Shown here one piece after another: positions 49,394-57,800 of a stretch of 64,000 bases of DNA (positions within the stretch are counted from its first letter, which is position 1; every line of letters begins with the position of its first letter). The stretch is from Nonomuraea zeae (GTDB lineage: Bacteria > Actinomycetota > Actinomycetes > Streptosporangiales > Streptosporangiaceae): positions 40,716-104,715 of the forward strand of contig NZ_VCKX01000009.1 of the NCBI RefSeq assembly GCF_005889725.1. Direction: 5' to 3'. The position numbers were made by a program, and so were the translations under genes. The notes below the pieces were generated by a model that saw nothing but the letters and a program-made list of their open reading frames with translations, did not search any database and was not told the origin of the DNA.

Positions 49394-50758
49394 ATGAACA
49401 ACCCCGAGAACGACATCGCCGGGTTCCGGCTCACTGAGCACACCTGGATCACGGAGCTCGGCAACTGGATCGACGCCATCTCACCCGATGGCCGCAGGGC
49501 GGGGGCGCTCCTGTTCGATCCCAAGATCATCGGATTGCCCGGTGTGCGCGACCGCGTGGTGCAGGCCGTCATGACCGACCAGCGGCTCGTGCTGGCCGGG
49601 CTGCCCGGGCTGATCCCGGTGGCCGACGTGGTCGCGGCGGGCCGGCAGGTGTGGCTGCTCACCGCGCAGGCGGTCAGCCCGACCCTGGCCGACCTGCTCG
49701 CCGCCGGGCCGATCGACCCGAGCGGCGCGGCGGCGGCGCTCGTGGAGACCGCCCAGACGCTGGCCGCGCTGCACGAGGCAGGTGTCACGCACGGCTCCGT
49801 GCACCCGGGCACCGTGGTGATCACCGCGGAGGGGGCCGCGCTGCTGTCGGAACGCGGCCTGTCCGACGCCATCCGCGGCCGGGTCTCCGGACGCGAGCGG
49901 GACGCGGCGGGCTGGGCCTCGCTGGCCCGCGGGCTGGCCGCCTCCTTCGGCCAGAGCGCGCCACGGGCCGCCGCGCTGTTCGACCGCGCCGCGTCCGCGG
50001 CCGGCACCCTGGGCCTGGCCGCCGCGCGGAGCACGCTGATCGGCGAGCGCGCCGCGCTGCCCGGCGGCACGATCAGCAGGGACGGGCTGGCCAGGGCGGC
50101 ACGTGGCAGGTCGGCGTTCGCGCAGCCGCGCTCGTACGGGCAGGCGCCGGTCCCGTCCGTCGCGCCGAGGGACGAGGGCGACATCGTCACGCTCCTGCAC
50201 GTGCCCGGCAGGTCGGCGGGGCCGTTGCAGTTCGGGCCCGGAATCGGCACTCAGGAGCAGCGGCCGGAGACGACCGCCGAGCGGATCTGGCGGGCCGGAC
50301 GCGGCGAGGTCACCACCGAGCAGCGACCGGGCGGCCGCCTGGCCAAGGCCTCGCGGGCGCGGCGCCGGCGGACGATCCTCGCCACGGCCCTGTTCGCGGT
50401 CATCATGGCGGGGGCGCTCCTGGCCTGGTTCAGGCTGGGCGACACGCCGGACCTGGCGGTCAAGTCGATCAACGTGGTGGCGCCGAAGAAGACCCAGGGG
50501 TGCGACAGCGCGGTCGTGATCACCGGCACGGTCGTCACCAATGGGGCGCCCGGTGAGGTGACGTACGAATGGCGCAAGAACCTCGATAAGCAAGTCGTCA
50601 AGGGAACATTGCGCACAAATTCGGATCAGACGTCGTACACAGTGCCGCTGCGGTGGACGTTGCAGGGAAAGAGCAGCGTCAAGGCCACGGCCACGCTGCG
50701 GATCCTGACGCCGGGCCCGGTGCGCACGGACAAGGCGAGCTTCACTTACAAGTGTTGA
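49394..50758 (+). CDS. Receptor pseudokinase with outside Ig-like domain
   Basis: A 454-residue protein. The N-terminal ~190 residues have a kinase fold outline, but the β3 VAIK is GALLF with no Lys, HRDxKPxN is HGSVHPGT (residues 133-140) and the DFG is gone (ALLSERGL). It therefore cannot phosphorylate in the usual way. A basic linker leads to a TM helix at ~330-350 (TILATALFAVIMAGALLAW) and a ~100-residue outside domain with two cysteines (TQGCDSAV, final YKC). It lies 21 bases after the second kinase, so it probably acts as a partner or scaffold of these kinases. Confidence 0.78.
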   Translation: MNNPENDIAGFRLTEHTWITELGNWIDAISPDGRRAGALLFDPKIIGLPGVRDRVVQAVMTDQRLVLAGLPGLIPVADVVAAGRQVWLLTAQAVSPTLADLLAAGPIDPSGAAAALVETAQTLAALHEAGVTHGSVHPGTVVITAEGAALLSERGLSDAIRGRVSGRERDAAGWASLARGLAASFGQSAPRAAALFDRAASAAGTLGLAAARSTLIGERAALPGGTISRDGLARAARGRSAFAQPRSYGQAPVPSVAPRDEGDIVTLLHVPGRSAGPLQFGPGIGTQEQRPETTAERIWRAGRGEVTTEQRPGGRLAKASRARRRRTILATALFAVIMAGALLAWFRLGDTPDLAVKSINVVAPKKTQGCDSAVVITGTVVTNGAPGEVTYEWRKNLDKQVVKGTLRTNSDQTSYTVPLRWTLQGKSSVKATATLRILTPGPVRTDKASFTYKC

Positions 50759-50794
50759 TCCCTGCTCAGCAATGCATATCAAAGCGGTTCTTAC

Positions 50795-50800
50795 TAATCT
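50795..50800 (+). promoter_or_regulatory. -10 box, probable leaderless start of the DUF2510 gene
   Basis: TAATCT lies seven bases before the ATG at 50808. There is no ribosome-binding site. The sequence around it (ACTAATCTGG) is the same as at the PIG-L gene promoter. Confidence 0.5.
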
Positions 50801-50807
50801 GGCCAAC

Positions 50808-51917
50808 ATGACCACGCAGACCCCCGCGGGCTGGTACCCGGACCCGTACGGAGAGCCCCAGCTCCGCTGGTGGGACGGCAGCCAGTGGACCGACGCCACC
50901 CACGCGCAGGAGCAGCGGCCGGGACAGCCCCAGCAGCCCGCCTCAGGGCCGCAGCCACAGCCTCAGGCGCCGGGCCCCGGCCAGCCGCCGGGCCAGGCCC
51001 CGGGCCAGCCCTCGGCGCAGACGGGACCGAACTGGGCGAGCACGCCGGCCAACCCCACGCTCCAGTACGGCCAGCCCACGTTCGGCCAGTCGGCCTACGG
51101 CCGGCCCGCGCCGCCCACCCAGCAGTGGGGCGGGGCGCAGCTCCCGGGGCCGGGCTACGGCCCGCCGCCCAAGCAGGGCAACCCGCTGCCGTGGGTGTTC
51201 GGCGGGCTGGCGGCGCTGGTGGTGGTCGCGCTGATCGTGGTCGCCGGGATCTTCTTCATCAACAGCGGCGGCTCCAACCCGGTGGCGGCCCCGACGCCGA
51301 GCGAGACGTTCGAGTCCGAGGAACCGCCGCCCTCCAGCCGGCCGTCGCCCAGCCAGGCCCCGTCCCAGCTCCCGCAGCCGGCCGACGGGCGCATAACGGA
51401 CGCGGCGAGCGGCCTGTCCTTCGCGGTGCCCGAAGACTGGGAGGTGCCCGCTCCCGAGCGGCTCAACGGCCCTGACCCGACCGAGCAGGCGTGGTCGAGC
51501 GGGGTGCAGGCCACCTCGCAGGAGAACTACGAGGGCGAGTCCGACTGGATCGGCAACGTCTACACGGGCGTGCTCAACGAGCTCTATCCCTACAGCGGGG
51601 CCTCGGGCCTGGGCGACACCGCCAAGGCGGTCTTCGTCGACTTCTCCAGCAAGTACTACGCGATCGCGCACGAGAGCAAGGTCGTGCAGGACAAGGCCAT
51701 GAAGGTGGGCGACCGCGACGCGTGGGTGCTGCAGTTCGAGCTCGACTTCACCAAGGTGTCGGAGGAGAAGGGCTACAAGTGGAAGAAGGAGAACGGCGCG
51801 ATCGTCCTCATGGATCGCGGTGAGGGAGAGAGGCCGGCCATCCTGTACGTCTCCGTTCCCGACAACCTGGGCACCGACGTGGTCGGCCAGGTTCTCGGCT
51901 CGCTGAAGTCCTCATAA
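50808..51917 (+). CDS. DUF2510 membrane protein
   Basis: A 369-residue protein. Residues ~7-32 (PAGWYPDPYGEPQLRWWDGSQWTDAT) are the DUF2510 WW-like motif found in actinobacterial membrane proteins. A Pro/Gln/Gly-rich cytosolic linker, a TM helix at ~128-150 (WVFGGLAALVVVALIVVAGIFFI) and an outside domain follow, the latter similar to PsbP/Mog1-like or LpqN-like domains (GLSFAVPEDWEVP, AWVLQFELDF). The preceding kinases make it a plausible substrate or partner, by context only. Confidence 0.85.
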   Translation: MTTQTPAGWYPDPYGEPQLRWWDGSQWTDATHAQEQRPGQPQQPASGPQPQPQAPGPGQPPGQAPGQPSAQTGPNWASTPANPTLQYGQPTFGQSAYGRPAPPTQQWGGAQLPGPGYGPPPKQGNPLPWVFGGLAALVVVALIVVAGIFFINSGGSNPVAAPTPSETFESEEPPPSSRPSPSQAPSQLPQPADGRITDAASGLSFAVPEDWEVPAPERLNGPDPTEQAWSSGVQATSQENYEGESDWIGNVYTGVLNELYPYSGASGLGDTAKAVFVDFSSKYYAIAHESKVVQDKAMKVGDRDAWVLQFELDFTKVSEEKGYKWKKENGAIVLMDRGEGERPAILYVSVPDNLGTDVVGQVLGSLKSS

Positions 51918-51985
51918 CCCGTGGCACTAGGCTGGTGGGGTAACAAGCGGGCGGATTGCTCCGAGCCGCTGGGCGAGGAGATCTC

Positions 51986-52579
51986 ATGAGTGACTTGCTG
52001 GTCTGGATCGACTGCGAGATGACCGGGCTCGACCTCGGTCGCGACGCGCTCGTGGAAGTGGCGTGCGTCATCACCGACAGCGAGCTCAATCAGGTGGACG
52101 AAGGCGTCGACGTGGTCATCAAACCGCCGCCCGAGTCGCTGGAGCAGATGTCGCAGGTCGTGCGCGAGATGCACACCGCCTCCGGGCTGCTGCCCGAGCT
52201 GGCCGGCGGCGTGACGCTGGCGGAGGCCGAGTCGCTCGTGCTCGACTACATCCGCCGCCACGTTCCCGAGCCGAAGAAGGCGCCGCTGTGCGGCAACTCG
52301 ATCGGGACGGACCGGACGTTCATCTCCCGAGACATGCCCGGGGTGGATTCCTATTTGCACTATCGGATGATCGACGTCTCGTCGATCAAGGAACTGGTCC
52401 GGCGGTGGTATCCCCGGGTCTACTTCGCCGCACCGGAAAAGCAGGGCGGACACCGGGCTCTGGCGGACATCACGGAGAGCATCAGGGAGCTTCGCTACTA
52501 CCGCGCGGCGATCTTCGTAGGGCAGCCGGGACCCGACTCGGCGACCGCGAGATCGCTGGCAGAGCGTGTCAGCGGCTAA
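51986..52579 (+). CDS. orn: Oligoribonuclease
   Basis: A 197-residue DnaQ-like 3'-5' exoribonuclease. The DEDDh residues appear as D-x-E in [11 protein letters not shown] in [15 protein letters not shown], and H and D in [14 protein letters not shown]. It degrades two- to five-nucleotide RNAs in the cytosol and is usually essential. ATG at 51986 has GAGGAG upstream; earlier in-frame starts lack the motif. TAGGCT near 51928 may be its -10. Confidence 0.96.
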   Translation: MSDLLVWIDCEMTGLDLGRDALVEVACVITDSELNQVDEGVDVVIKPPPESLEQMSQVVREMHTASGLLPELAGGVTLAEAESLVLDYIRRHVPEPKKAPLCGNSIGTDRTFISRDMPGVDSYLHYRMIDVSSIKELVRRWYPRVYFAAPEKQGGHRALADITESIRELRYYRAAIFVGQPGPDSATARSLAERVSG

Positions 52580-52646
52580 AGGAGTGGCGTAAAGACTCCC
52601 GAATCCCGCTACACTTTTCCTGTGCCACCACACAGCGGTGGCCATG

Positions 52647-52722
52647 GTGGGTGTAGCTCAGTTGGCAGAGCGCCAGGTTGTGGTCCTGGATGTCGAGGGT
52701 TCAAGTCCCTTCACTCACCCCA
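52647..52722 (+). tRNA. tRNA-His (anticodon GTG)
   Basis: A full cloverleaf: acceptor GTGGGTG with CACTCAC, D arm GCTC/GAGC, anticodon stem CCAGG/CCTGG with loop TTGTGGT, T arm GAGGG/CCCTT with TTCAAGT. The discriminator is C73, CCA is encoded, and G at 52646 provides the G-1 that is required of tRNA-His. It lies in the usual actinobacterial position after orn. Confidence 0.97.
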
Positions 52723-52728
52723 ATGCGA

Positions 52729-52763
52729 ACGGCCGGTCCTTCGGGATCGGCCGTCGTCGTTTT
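52729..52763 (+). terminator. Intrinsic terminator of tRNA-His with TTCG tetraloop
   Basis: ACGGCCGGTCC (52729-52739) pairs with GGATCGGCCGT (52744-52754, one wobble) around a C-TTCG-G tetraloop, followed by TTTT at 52760-52763. This is the clearest factor-independent terminator of the window. Confidence 0.9.
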
Positions 52764-52878
52764 CTCCCGACAACGGCCCCAAATTATGACATTGCGGGTT
52801 ATGCTCGCTGTCTACCGCTAACGCCGGAAGCACGGGGGCCATCGGCGATCTGACCGTCTGCGCGCCCCCGGAGGCCGG

Positions 52879-53103
52879 ATGAGAGTCGACGACGCAGCGT
52901 TCGATAGCGCGTTCACGTCCCTGAGCAAACGCGAGGCCGAAGTGATGGACCTGATCGCCACAGGTCAGTCCAACGGCCAGATCGCGCAACTGCTGTTCCT
53001 CAGCGAGAAGACGGTCAAGAACCACGTCAACCGCATCTACGCCAAGCTCGGCGTCGATTCCCGGGTCACCGCCATCGGCCTGTGGCGCTCCCGGCAGCAA
53101 TAG
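52879..53103 (+). CDS. Solitary LuxR/GerE-type HTH protein
   Basis: A 74-residue protein formed almost wholly of the LuxR C-terminal helix-turn-helix: [55 protein letters not shown]. There is no receiver or ligand-binding domain, as in GerE (also about 74 residues). It should bind DNA as a dimer and work as a small regulator controlled by its own level. ATG at 52879 has GGAGGCC upstream, and TATGCT near 52800 may be the -10. Confidence 0.88.
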   Translation: MRVDDAAFDSAFTSLSKREAEVMDLIATGQSNGQIAQLLFLSEKTVKNHVNRIYAKLGVDSRVTAIGLWRSRQQ

Positions 53104-53137
53104 CATCTGGGGGCGCGCGACTCGGGAGCCGGGTTTG

Positions 53138-53905
53138 CTACCGGAAGCGGGAGCGGAGGTAGGCGGCCGTGCTCTCGTCCGCGGGCAGGAACGCTTCGAG
53201 CTGGAGCTCGGCGAGCGTGACGTCCACCGCGGTCGCGAAGGACGTCAGCGTGGTCAGCAGGCGCAGCTCCTCCTCGCCGCACCGCAGCCGGAGCGGCACG
53301 GCGAAACCGAGGTGGCCGGGCCCGGGGACGGTCTCGGGGACGTACGACTCCAGCTCGGCCACGAACGCGTCCAAGCGCGGGTCCGGGCTGCGCACGAGAC
53401 GCCCGCGCAGGCTCTCCACGATGTGCCGCCCCCACTCGGGGAGGTTGAGCACCCTCGGGGCCAGGCCCTTGGGGTGGAGCGCCAGCCGCAGGACGTTGAG
53501 AGGCGGCGTCAGGAGCTCGGGCGCGGCGCCCTCGGTCAGGAGGTCCAGCGCGGCGTTCGCGGCCACCAGTTCGCCGTAGGGGCGCACGACGACCGCCGGG
53601 TACGGCATGTGCCCCTGGAGGATGTCGTCCAGGGCGTCCCTGATGGGGCGGAGCATGGGCTCGTCCAATGACGACTCCGGAAACAGGGGTGCGTACCCGG
53701 CGGCCAGGAGGAGGCTGTTGCGCTCCCTGAGCGACAGGTCCAGCGACTCGGCCAGGCGCACGACGATGCCGCGGCCCGGGCGGCTGCGGCCCTGCTCCAT
53801 GAAGCTGAGATGGCGCTGGGTGGTGCCGGCCCGGTTCGCGAGCTCCAGCTGGCTCACCCGGCGGCTGCTGCGCCAGCGGCGTAGCTCGGTCGCGAATGCT
53901 TCCAC
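53138..53905 (-). CDS. XRE-family regulator with MmyB-like ligand domain
   Basis: A 255-residue regulator: HTH at ~5-60 (LRRWRSSRRVSQLELANRAGTTQRHLSFMEQGRSRPGRGIVVRLAESL) and an MmyB-type PAS-like domain (VVVRPYGELVAANAALDLL to LGFAVPLRLRCGEEELRLLTTLTSFATAVDVTLAELQLEAFLPAD), which in related proteins binds fatty acids or related ligands. Such regulators often control a neighbouring dehydrogenase. It converges with the GerE-like gene; NADH dehydrogenase is divergent. A palindrome ATTCCC/GGGAAT lies 36 bases upstream. Confidence 0.9.
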   Translation of the reverse strand: MEAFATELRRWRSSRRVSQLELANRAGTTQRHLSFMEQGRSRPGRGIVVRLAESLDLSLRERNSLLLAAGYAPLFPESSLDEPMLRPIRDALDDILQGHMPYPAVVVRPYGELVAANAALDLLTEGAAPELLTPPLNVLRLALHPKGLAPRVLNLPEWGRHIVESLRGRLVRSPDPRLDAFVAELESYVPETVPGPGHLGFAVPLRLRCGEEELRLLTTLTSFATAVDVTLAELQLEAFLPADESTAAYLRSRFR

Positions 53906-54273
53906 CTGCCCTTTCTAGCCGACTTGCCGTGCTGACGGCGATTCCCCGGAGGGAATGACGCGACCGCACGGCCCCGCGCGGACGCCCCGGCACCACCCGC
54001 CCCCAGGCCCAGGGTGTGACGGTGGGTCCGTGACGGCGCCCCTTTGACGCCGGCCAGAGGCGTCCGGTCCGGGGTGTGCGGTCCGGGGTGTGCGGTCCCA
54101 GGTGTCCGGGTGCGCGGTCCGCGGTGCCCGGGGGCGTCCAAGGTGGTCGAGCGGGTTCCCCGATGGTCTGGGGGCTGGGGCGGCCGGGTGGCGGATGGTT
54201 GGCGGCGGATGGTTTAAGTGGTGCTCTTGGTGCCATAGACATCCAAGACGGTGTTCAGGGGAGGGACCTGGTC
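53906..54273. other. 368-bp intergenic region with palindrome and tandem repeats
   Basis: It holds the inverted repeat ATTCCC-CGGA-GGGAAT (53941-53956), an operator candidate of the MmyB-like gene, and the 14-bp unit GGTCCGGGGTGTGC twice exactly (54066-54079, 54080-54093) with degenerate further copies up to about 54125. Near 54235, ATAGAC and the GGGGAGGG at about 54259 belong to the NADH dehydrogenase start. I see no further gene. Confidence 0.6.
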
Positions 54274-55494
54274 ATGGGGCAGAGAGCGCGTGTCGTGGTC
54301 GTGGGGGCGGGCTTCGCGGGGCTGGCCGCCACGCGGGAGCTGGCCAAGGGCGGTGCGCTGGTGACGCTGATCGACCGCACCCCGTACTCGACCTTCCAGC
54401 CCCTGCTCTACCAGGTCGCCACGGCCGGGATGGGCACGTCCGACGTGTCCTACCCGATCAGGACCTTCGCCGCCAGGTGGCCCAACGTGCGGGCGCGGCG
54501 GGTCGGGCTGAGCAAGGTGCTGGCCGACGAGCGGCGGGTGGAGCTCGACGACGGCAGCGGGCTCGACTACGACTACCTCGTGCTGGCCACCGGCGTCACG
54601 ACCAACTGGCTCGGCGTGGATGGCGCGCCGGAGAACGCGCTGCCGATCTACTCGCTGCACGACGCGGCGACATTGCGGCGGCGGCTCCAGCACTACCTGG
54701 AGGACACGGCGGCGGGCCGGCGCGCGAGCACCCACGTCGTTGTGGTGGGCGCGGGCGCGACCGGCGTCGAGATGGCGGGCACGCTGGCCGAGCTGCGCCG
54801 GCGCACGATCCCGCTGACGCATCCCGAGATCCGGCCCGACCAGACGAGCGTGACGCTGGTGGAGCGGTTCGACTTCGTGCTGGCGCCGTACAAGGCACGG
54901 CTGCGCGACCAGGCGGCCAAAGCCCTGCGCAAGAGAGGGGTGCGCCTGCGACTCGGCTCCACGGTCGCCTCCGTCGAGCCGGACGCGGTGGTGCTGGCCG
55001 ACGGCACGCGGCTGCCGAGCGACGTGACCGTGTGGGCGCTGGGCGTCACCGCGCCGCACGACGTCTCCCACTGGGGGCTGCCGCAGGGCAAGGGCGGCCG
55101 GATCACGGTGACGGAGACGCTGAGTATCCCCGGGCATCCGGAGATCTTCGTGGCCGGCGACCTGGCCGGCCCGCCCCACCCGCTGCCCCAGCTCGCCCAG
55201 CCGGCGATCCAGATGGGCAAGCACGTGGGCAAGCAGATCCTCGGGGACGTGCAGGGGAAGGCGGCGCAGCCGTTCTCCTACGACGACCCCGGGATCATGG
55301 CCACCGTGGGCAAGGCACAGGCGGTGCTGCAGCTCCCCAACGGGATGACCATGCACGGGCTGCCCGCCTGGCTGGCCTGGATCTTCATCCACGTGGCATA
55401 CCTGCTGGGCGGGCGCAACCGGGTGAGCGTGCTGCTCAACTTCTTCTGGCGCTACTTCGGGCCGCGGCGCACCGCGGCCAGCGTCACGCAGTGA
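54274..55494 (+). CDS. Type II NADH dehydrogenase-like FAD oxidoreductase
   Basis: A 406-residue two-dinucleotide-fold flavoprotein. The FAD motif is VVVVGAGFAGLAATREL and the NAD(P)H motif VVVGAGATGVEMAGTLAEL; ATGVTTNWLG and the late FVAGDLA (FAD-binding Asp) complete the NDH-2 pattern. The C-terminal LPAWLAWIFIHVAYLLGGRNRVSVLLNFFWRYF is the amphipathic membrane-binding helix pair of NDH-2, which feeds electrons from NADH to menaquinone without proton pumping. ATG 54274 follows GGGGAGGG. Its stop is six bases from the convergent transaminase stop. Confidence 0.9.
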   Translation: MGQRARVVVVGAGFAGLAATRELAKGGALVTLIDRTPYSTFQPLLYQVATAGMGTSDVSYPIRTFAARWPNVRARRVGLSKVLADERRVELDDGSGLDYDYLVLATGVTTNWLGVDGAPENALPIYSLHDAATLRRRLQHYLEDTAAGRRASTHVVVVGAGATGVEMAGTLAELRRRTIPLTHPEIRPDQTSVTLVERFDFVLAPYKARLRDQAAKALRKRGVRLRLGSTVASVEPDAVVLADGTRLPSDVTVWALGVTAPHDVSHWGLPQGKGGRITVTETLSIPGHPEIFVAGDLAGPPHPLPQLAQPAIQMGKHVGKQILGDVQGKAAQPFSYDDPGIMATVGKAQAVLQLPNGMTMHGLPAWLAWIFIHVAYLLGGRNRVSVLLNFFWRYFGPRRTAASVTQ

Positions 55495-55500
55495 CCCCGC

Positions 55501-56769
55501 TCAGAGCGCCGCGGACAGGGCCGCCAGGCCGTGGTCGAGGTCGCTCTCCGGGATGTTCAGCGCGGGGCGCATGCGTACGGAGCGCGGACCGCAGGCCAGC
55601 GCCAGCACGCCCTGCTCCTCCCGCAGCCTGGTCACCAGAGCGTCGCGGGCGGCCTGGTCGGGCAGGTCGAACGCGCACATCAGGCCCCGGCCGCGGACGT
55701 TGGACATCGACTCGGGGTGCTCGGCCTCCAGCTTGGTGAGGCGTTCGAGCAGCACGGCCCCCAAGGTCCCGGCGCGCTCGATCAGGCCGTCCCGCTCGAT
55801 GATCTCCAGGATGCCCCGGCTGCGGACCATGTCCACCAGGCCGCCGCCCCACGTGGAGTTGATCCGGCCGCTCTGCTGGAACACGTTGTCCGGCACCTGG
55901 TCCACCCGGCGGCCCGCCATGATCCCGCCCACCTGGACCTTCTTCGCGAAGGCCACCACGTCGGGCGCCAGCCCGAGCTGCTGGTACGCCCACGGCGTCC
56001 CGGTCGTCCCGCCGCCCGTCTGGACCTCGTCGAGGATGAACAGGGCGTCATATTCGTGGCACAGGTGCTGCATGGCCTGGAGGAACTCGGGCCGCATGTG
56101 GTTGTCGCCGCCCTCCCCCTGGATCGGCTCGGCGATGAAGCAGGCGATGTCGTGCGGATTGCGGTCGAACGCCTCCCGCGCCTGCGCGAGCGCGCGCTCC
56201 TCGGCGGCCTCGACGTCGCCGAAGTGGATGGCGGGCACGTCGATGCGCGGCCAGGAGAACTTGGGGAAGCGGTCGGTCTTGGCCGGCTCGGTGTTGGTCA
56301 GGCTCAGCGTGTAGCCGCTGCGGCCGTGGAAGGCCCTGGTCAGGTGCAGGACCTGGGTGCCCAGGTCGCGTGATCTGCCGGCGGCCTCATTACGCCGGCT
56401 CTTCCAGTCGAAGGCGGTCTTGAGCGCGTTCTCGACGGCGAGAGCACCCCCCTCGACGAAGAACAGGTGTGGCAGCTCGGGATCGCCCAGCACCCGGTCG
56501 AAGGTGTCGACGAAGTCCGCCAGGTGCTCGGTGTAGATGTCAGGGTTCGCCGGCTTGTTACGCGCGACCTGGCCGAGGAGCTGGGCGAAATCAGGGTCGA
56601 AGGGCGGGTTCACGCCGAGGGGCGCCGAGGCGAAGAACGTATAGAAGTCCAGATAGCGGCGGCCGTTTCGAGCATCGACGAGCCAAGAGCCGCGGCTGAG
56701 CTCGAGATCAAGCACCAGGCGGTATCCGTCGACGAGAAGGTGGCGGGCAAGTCGGGTGTGTACGTCCAT
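55501..56769 (-). CDS. lat: L-lysine 6-transaminase
   Basis: A 422-residue class III PLP aminotransferase. FFVEGGALAVENALKTAFDWK is typical of lysine epsilon-aminotransferase, FILDEVQTGGGTTG holds the PLP-ring Asp, and the Schiff-base Lys is in VVAFAKKVQVGG. The enzyme turns lysine plus 2-oxoglutarate into the 6-semialdehyde (piperideine-6-carboxylate) and glutamate, feeding 2-aminoadipate for catabolism or for peptide antibiotics. No beta-lactam or pipecolate genes lie nearby. ATG at 56769 follows GGAGG. No Lrp regulator is adjacent. Confidence 0.92.
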   Translation of the reverse strand: MDVHTRLARHLLVDGYRLVLDLELSRGSWLVDARNGRRYLDFYTFFASAPLGVNPPFDPDFAQLLGQVARNKPANPDIYTEHLADFVDTFDRVLGDPELPHLFFVEGGALAVENALKTAFDWKSRRNEAAGRSRDLGTQVLHLTRAFHGRSGYTLSLTNTEPAKTDRFPKFSWPRIDVPAIHFGDVEAAEERALAQAREAFDRNPHDIACFIAEPIQGEGGDNHMRPEFLQAMQHLCHEYDALFILDEVQTGGGTTGTPWAYQQLGLAPDVVAFAKKVQVGGIMAGRRVDQVPDNVFQQSGRINSTWGGGLVDMVRSRGILEIIERDGLIERAGTLGAVLLERLTKLEAEHPESMSNVRGRGLMCAFDLPDQAARDALVTRLREEQGVLALACGPRSVRMRPALNIPESDLDHGLAALSAAL

Positions 56770-56838
56770 GTCGCCTCCACAGTCGGGCTGGGCGGGGCCG
56801 CACGTTCCTCCTGTGGAACGCCGACATATATCTAAAAT

Positions 56839-57387
56839 TTACGGCACTCCTGCCCCTGGAGTGAAGTTCTTCACGCGCAGCGATAGCGCGATCATGGCGA
56901 TGCCGTACAGGATCGCGAAGACGCCGATCAGCCAGACGAGGCTGAGCATGCCCGCCCCCGGCCAGACGATGAGCAGGACACCGAAGATCACCGACAGGAT
57001 GCCGCCCACGATGAACATCCACTCGTTGTCGATGACCTTGCGCAGCTGGACACCGGCCACGATCTCCGCGATGCCGGTGAAGATGGCCCAGAAGGCCACC
57101 ACGTAGAGCAGGGCCAGGGAGGTGATCCCCGGCCAGATCAATGCCGCTATACCGGCCAATATCCCGATAATTCCGGAAACGATGAGCCAGGTTCTCGACC
57201 TGGCCCTAGCCCCGTGCCGGAGCCCGGCGATCAGCTCGGACACGCCGCTGACCAGCGCGTACGCACCGAAGAAGATCACCAGAACGAGTAGTGTCATCCG
57301 CGGCCAGATCAGCGCCAGGATGCCGAAGATGATGGCCGCGGCGCCCCTGATGAGCAGGAGCCACCACGACCGAGCCAGATCCCCCAT
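56839..57387 (-). CDS. HdeD-family (DUF308) membrane protein
   Basis: A ~182-residue protein with six TM helices in three repeated DUF308 pairs: WWLLLIRGAAAIIFGILALIWPRMTLLVLVIFFGAYALVSGVSELI, WLIVSGIIGILAGIAALIWPGITSLALLYVVAFWAIFTGIAEI and WMFIVGGILSVIFGVLLIVWPGAGMLSLVWLIGVFAILYGIA. Related HdeD proteins support acid resistance, mechanism unknown. ATG 57387 begins at the domain; an upstream in-frame start would add 17 residues. It is the third gene of the TrhA-PPOX-HdeD run. Confidence 0.88.
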   Translation of the reverse strand: MGDLARSWWLLLIRGAAAIIFGILALIWPRMTLLVLVIFFGAYALVSGVSELIAGLRHGARARSRTWLIVSGIIGILAGIAALIWPGITSLALLYVVAFWAIFTGIAEIVAGVQLRKVIDNEWMFIVGGILSVIFGVLLIVWPGAGMLSLVWLIGVFAILYGIAMIALSLRVKNFTPGAGVP

Positions 57388-57434
57388 GCTGGTCTTGCTT
57401 TCCGAGTCCCGCCCGAAAACAGACCAGCATCGGG

Positions 57435-57800
57435 TCAAATGTCGGTGATCCGCACACCTACGGTGCCGGTGTCCCCCCTGCGAAGCTTGCTGCCGAGCAG
57501 CGTGATCCGCCCCAGAAGGCCGTATTTACGGCGCAGCAGCTCGCGCACCCGCTCGGTCTCCGCCGCGTCCAGCACCTCGGCCCGCCCCCGGACCGGCTCG
57601 GTCTTGAGGTTGCCCCGGAAGTCGCACCCGGCCACGCTCACCTCGGGATTGTGCCTGATGCGCTTGATCTTCCAGGAGTCGGCGGGGGTCCAGAAGACCA
57701 CCGCGTCGCCGTCCTGCGCCGCCCACACGGGGGTCGCGACCGGCCGGCCGTCCCTGCGGTAGGTGGTCACCGAGATGTACTGCTCCGTCCCAAGATTCAC
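57435..57800 (-). CDS. PPOX-class F420-dependent oxidoreductase-like protein
   Basis: A 121-residue split-barrel protein: YISVTTYRRDGRPVATPVWAAQDGDAVVFWTPADSWKIKRIRHNPEVSVAGCDFRGNLKTEPVRGRAEVL matches the PPOX_TIGR03666 class of F420- or flavin-binding reductases of actinobacteria. Its GTG start overlaps the TrhA stop (GTGA at 57797-57800). The substrate is unknown. Confidence 0.87.
   Translation of the reverse strand: MNLGTEQYISVTTYRRDGRPVATPVWAAQDGDAVVFWTPADSWKIKRIRHNPEVSVAGCDFRGNLKTEPVRGRAEVLDAAETERVRELLRRKYGLLGRITLLGSKLRRGDTGTVGVRITDI

Noticed and set aside
55501..56769. Lysine 6-transaminase as sign of a beta-lactam or pipecolate cluster
   Set aside because: No partner genes (dehydrogenase, ACV synthetase, cyclase) are nearby; a housekeeping lysine-degradation role is as likely.
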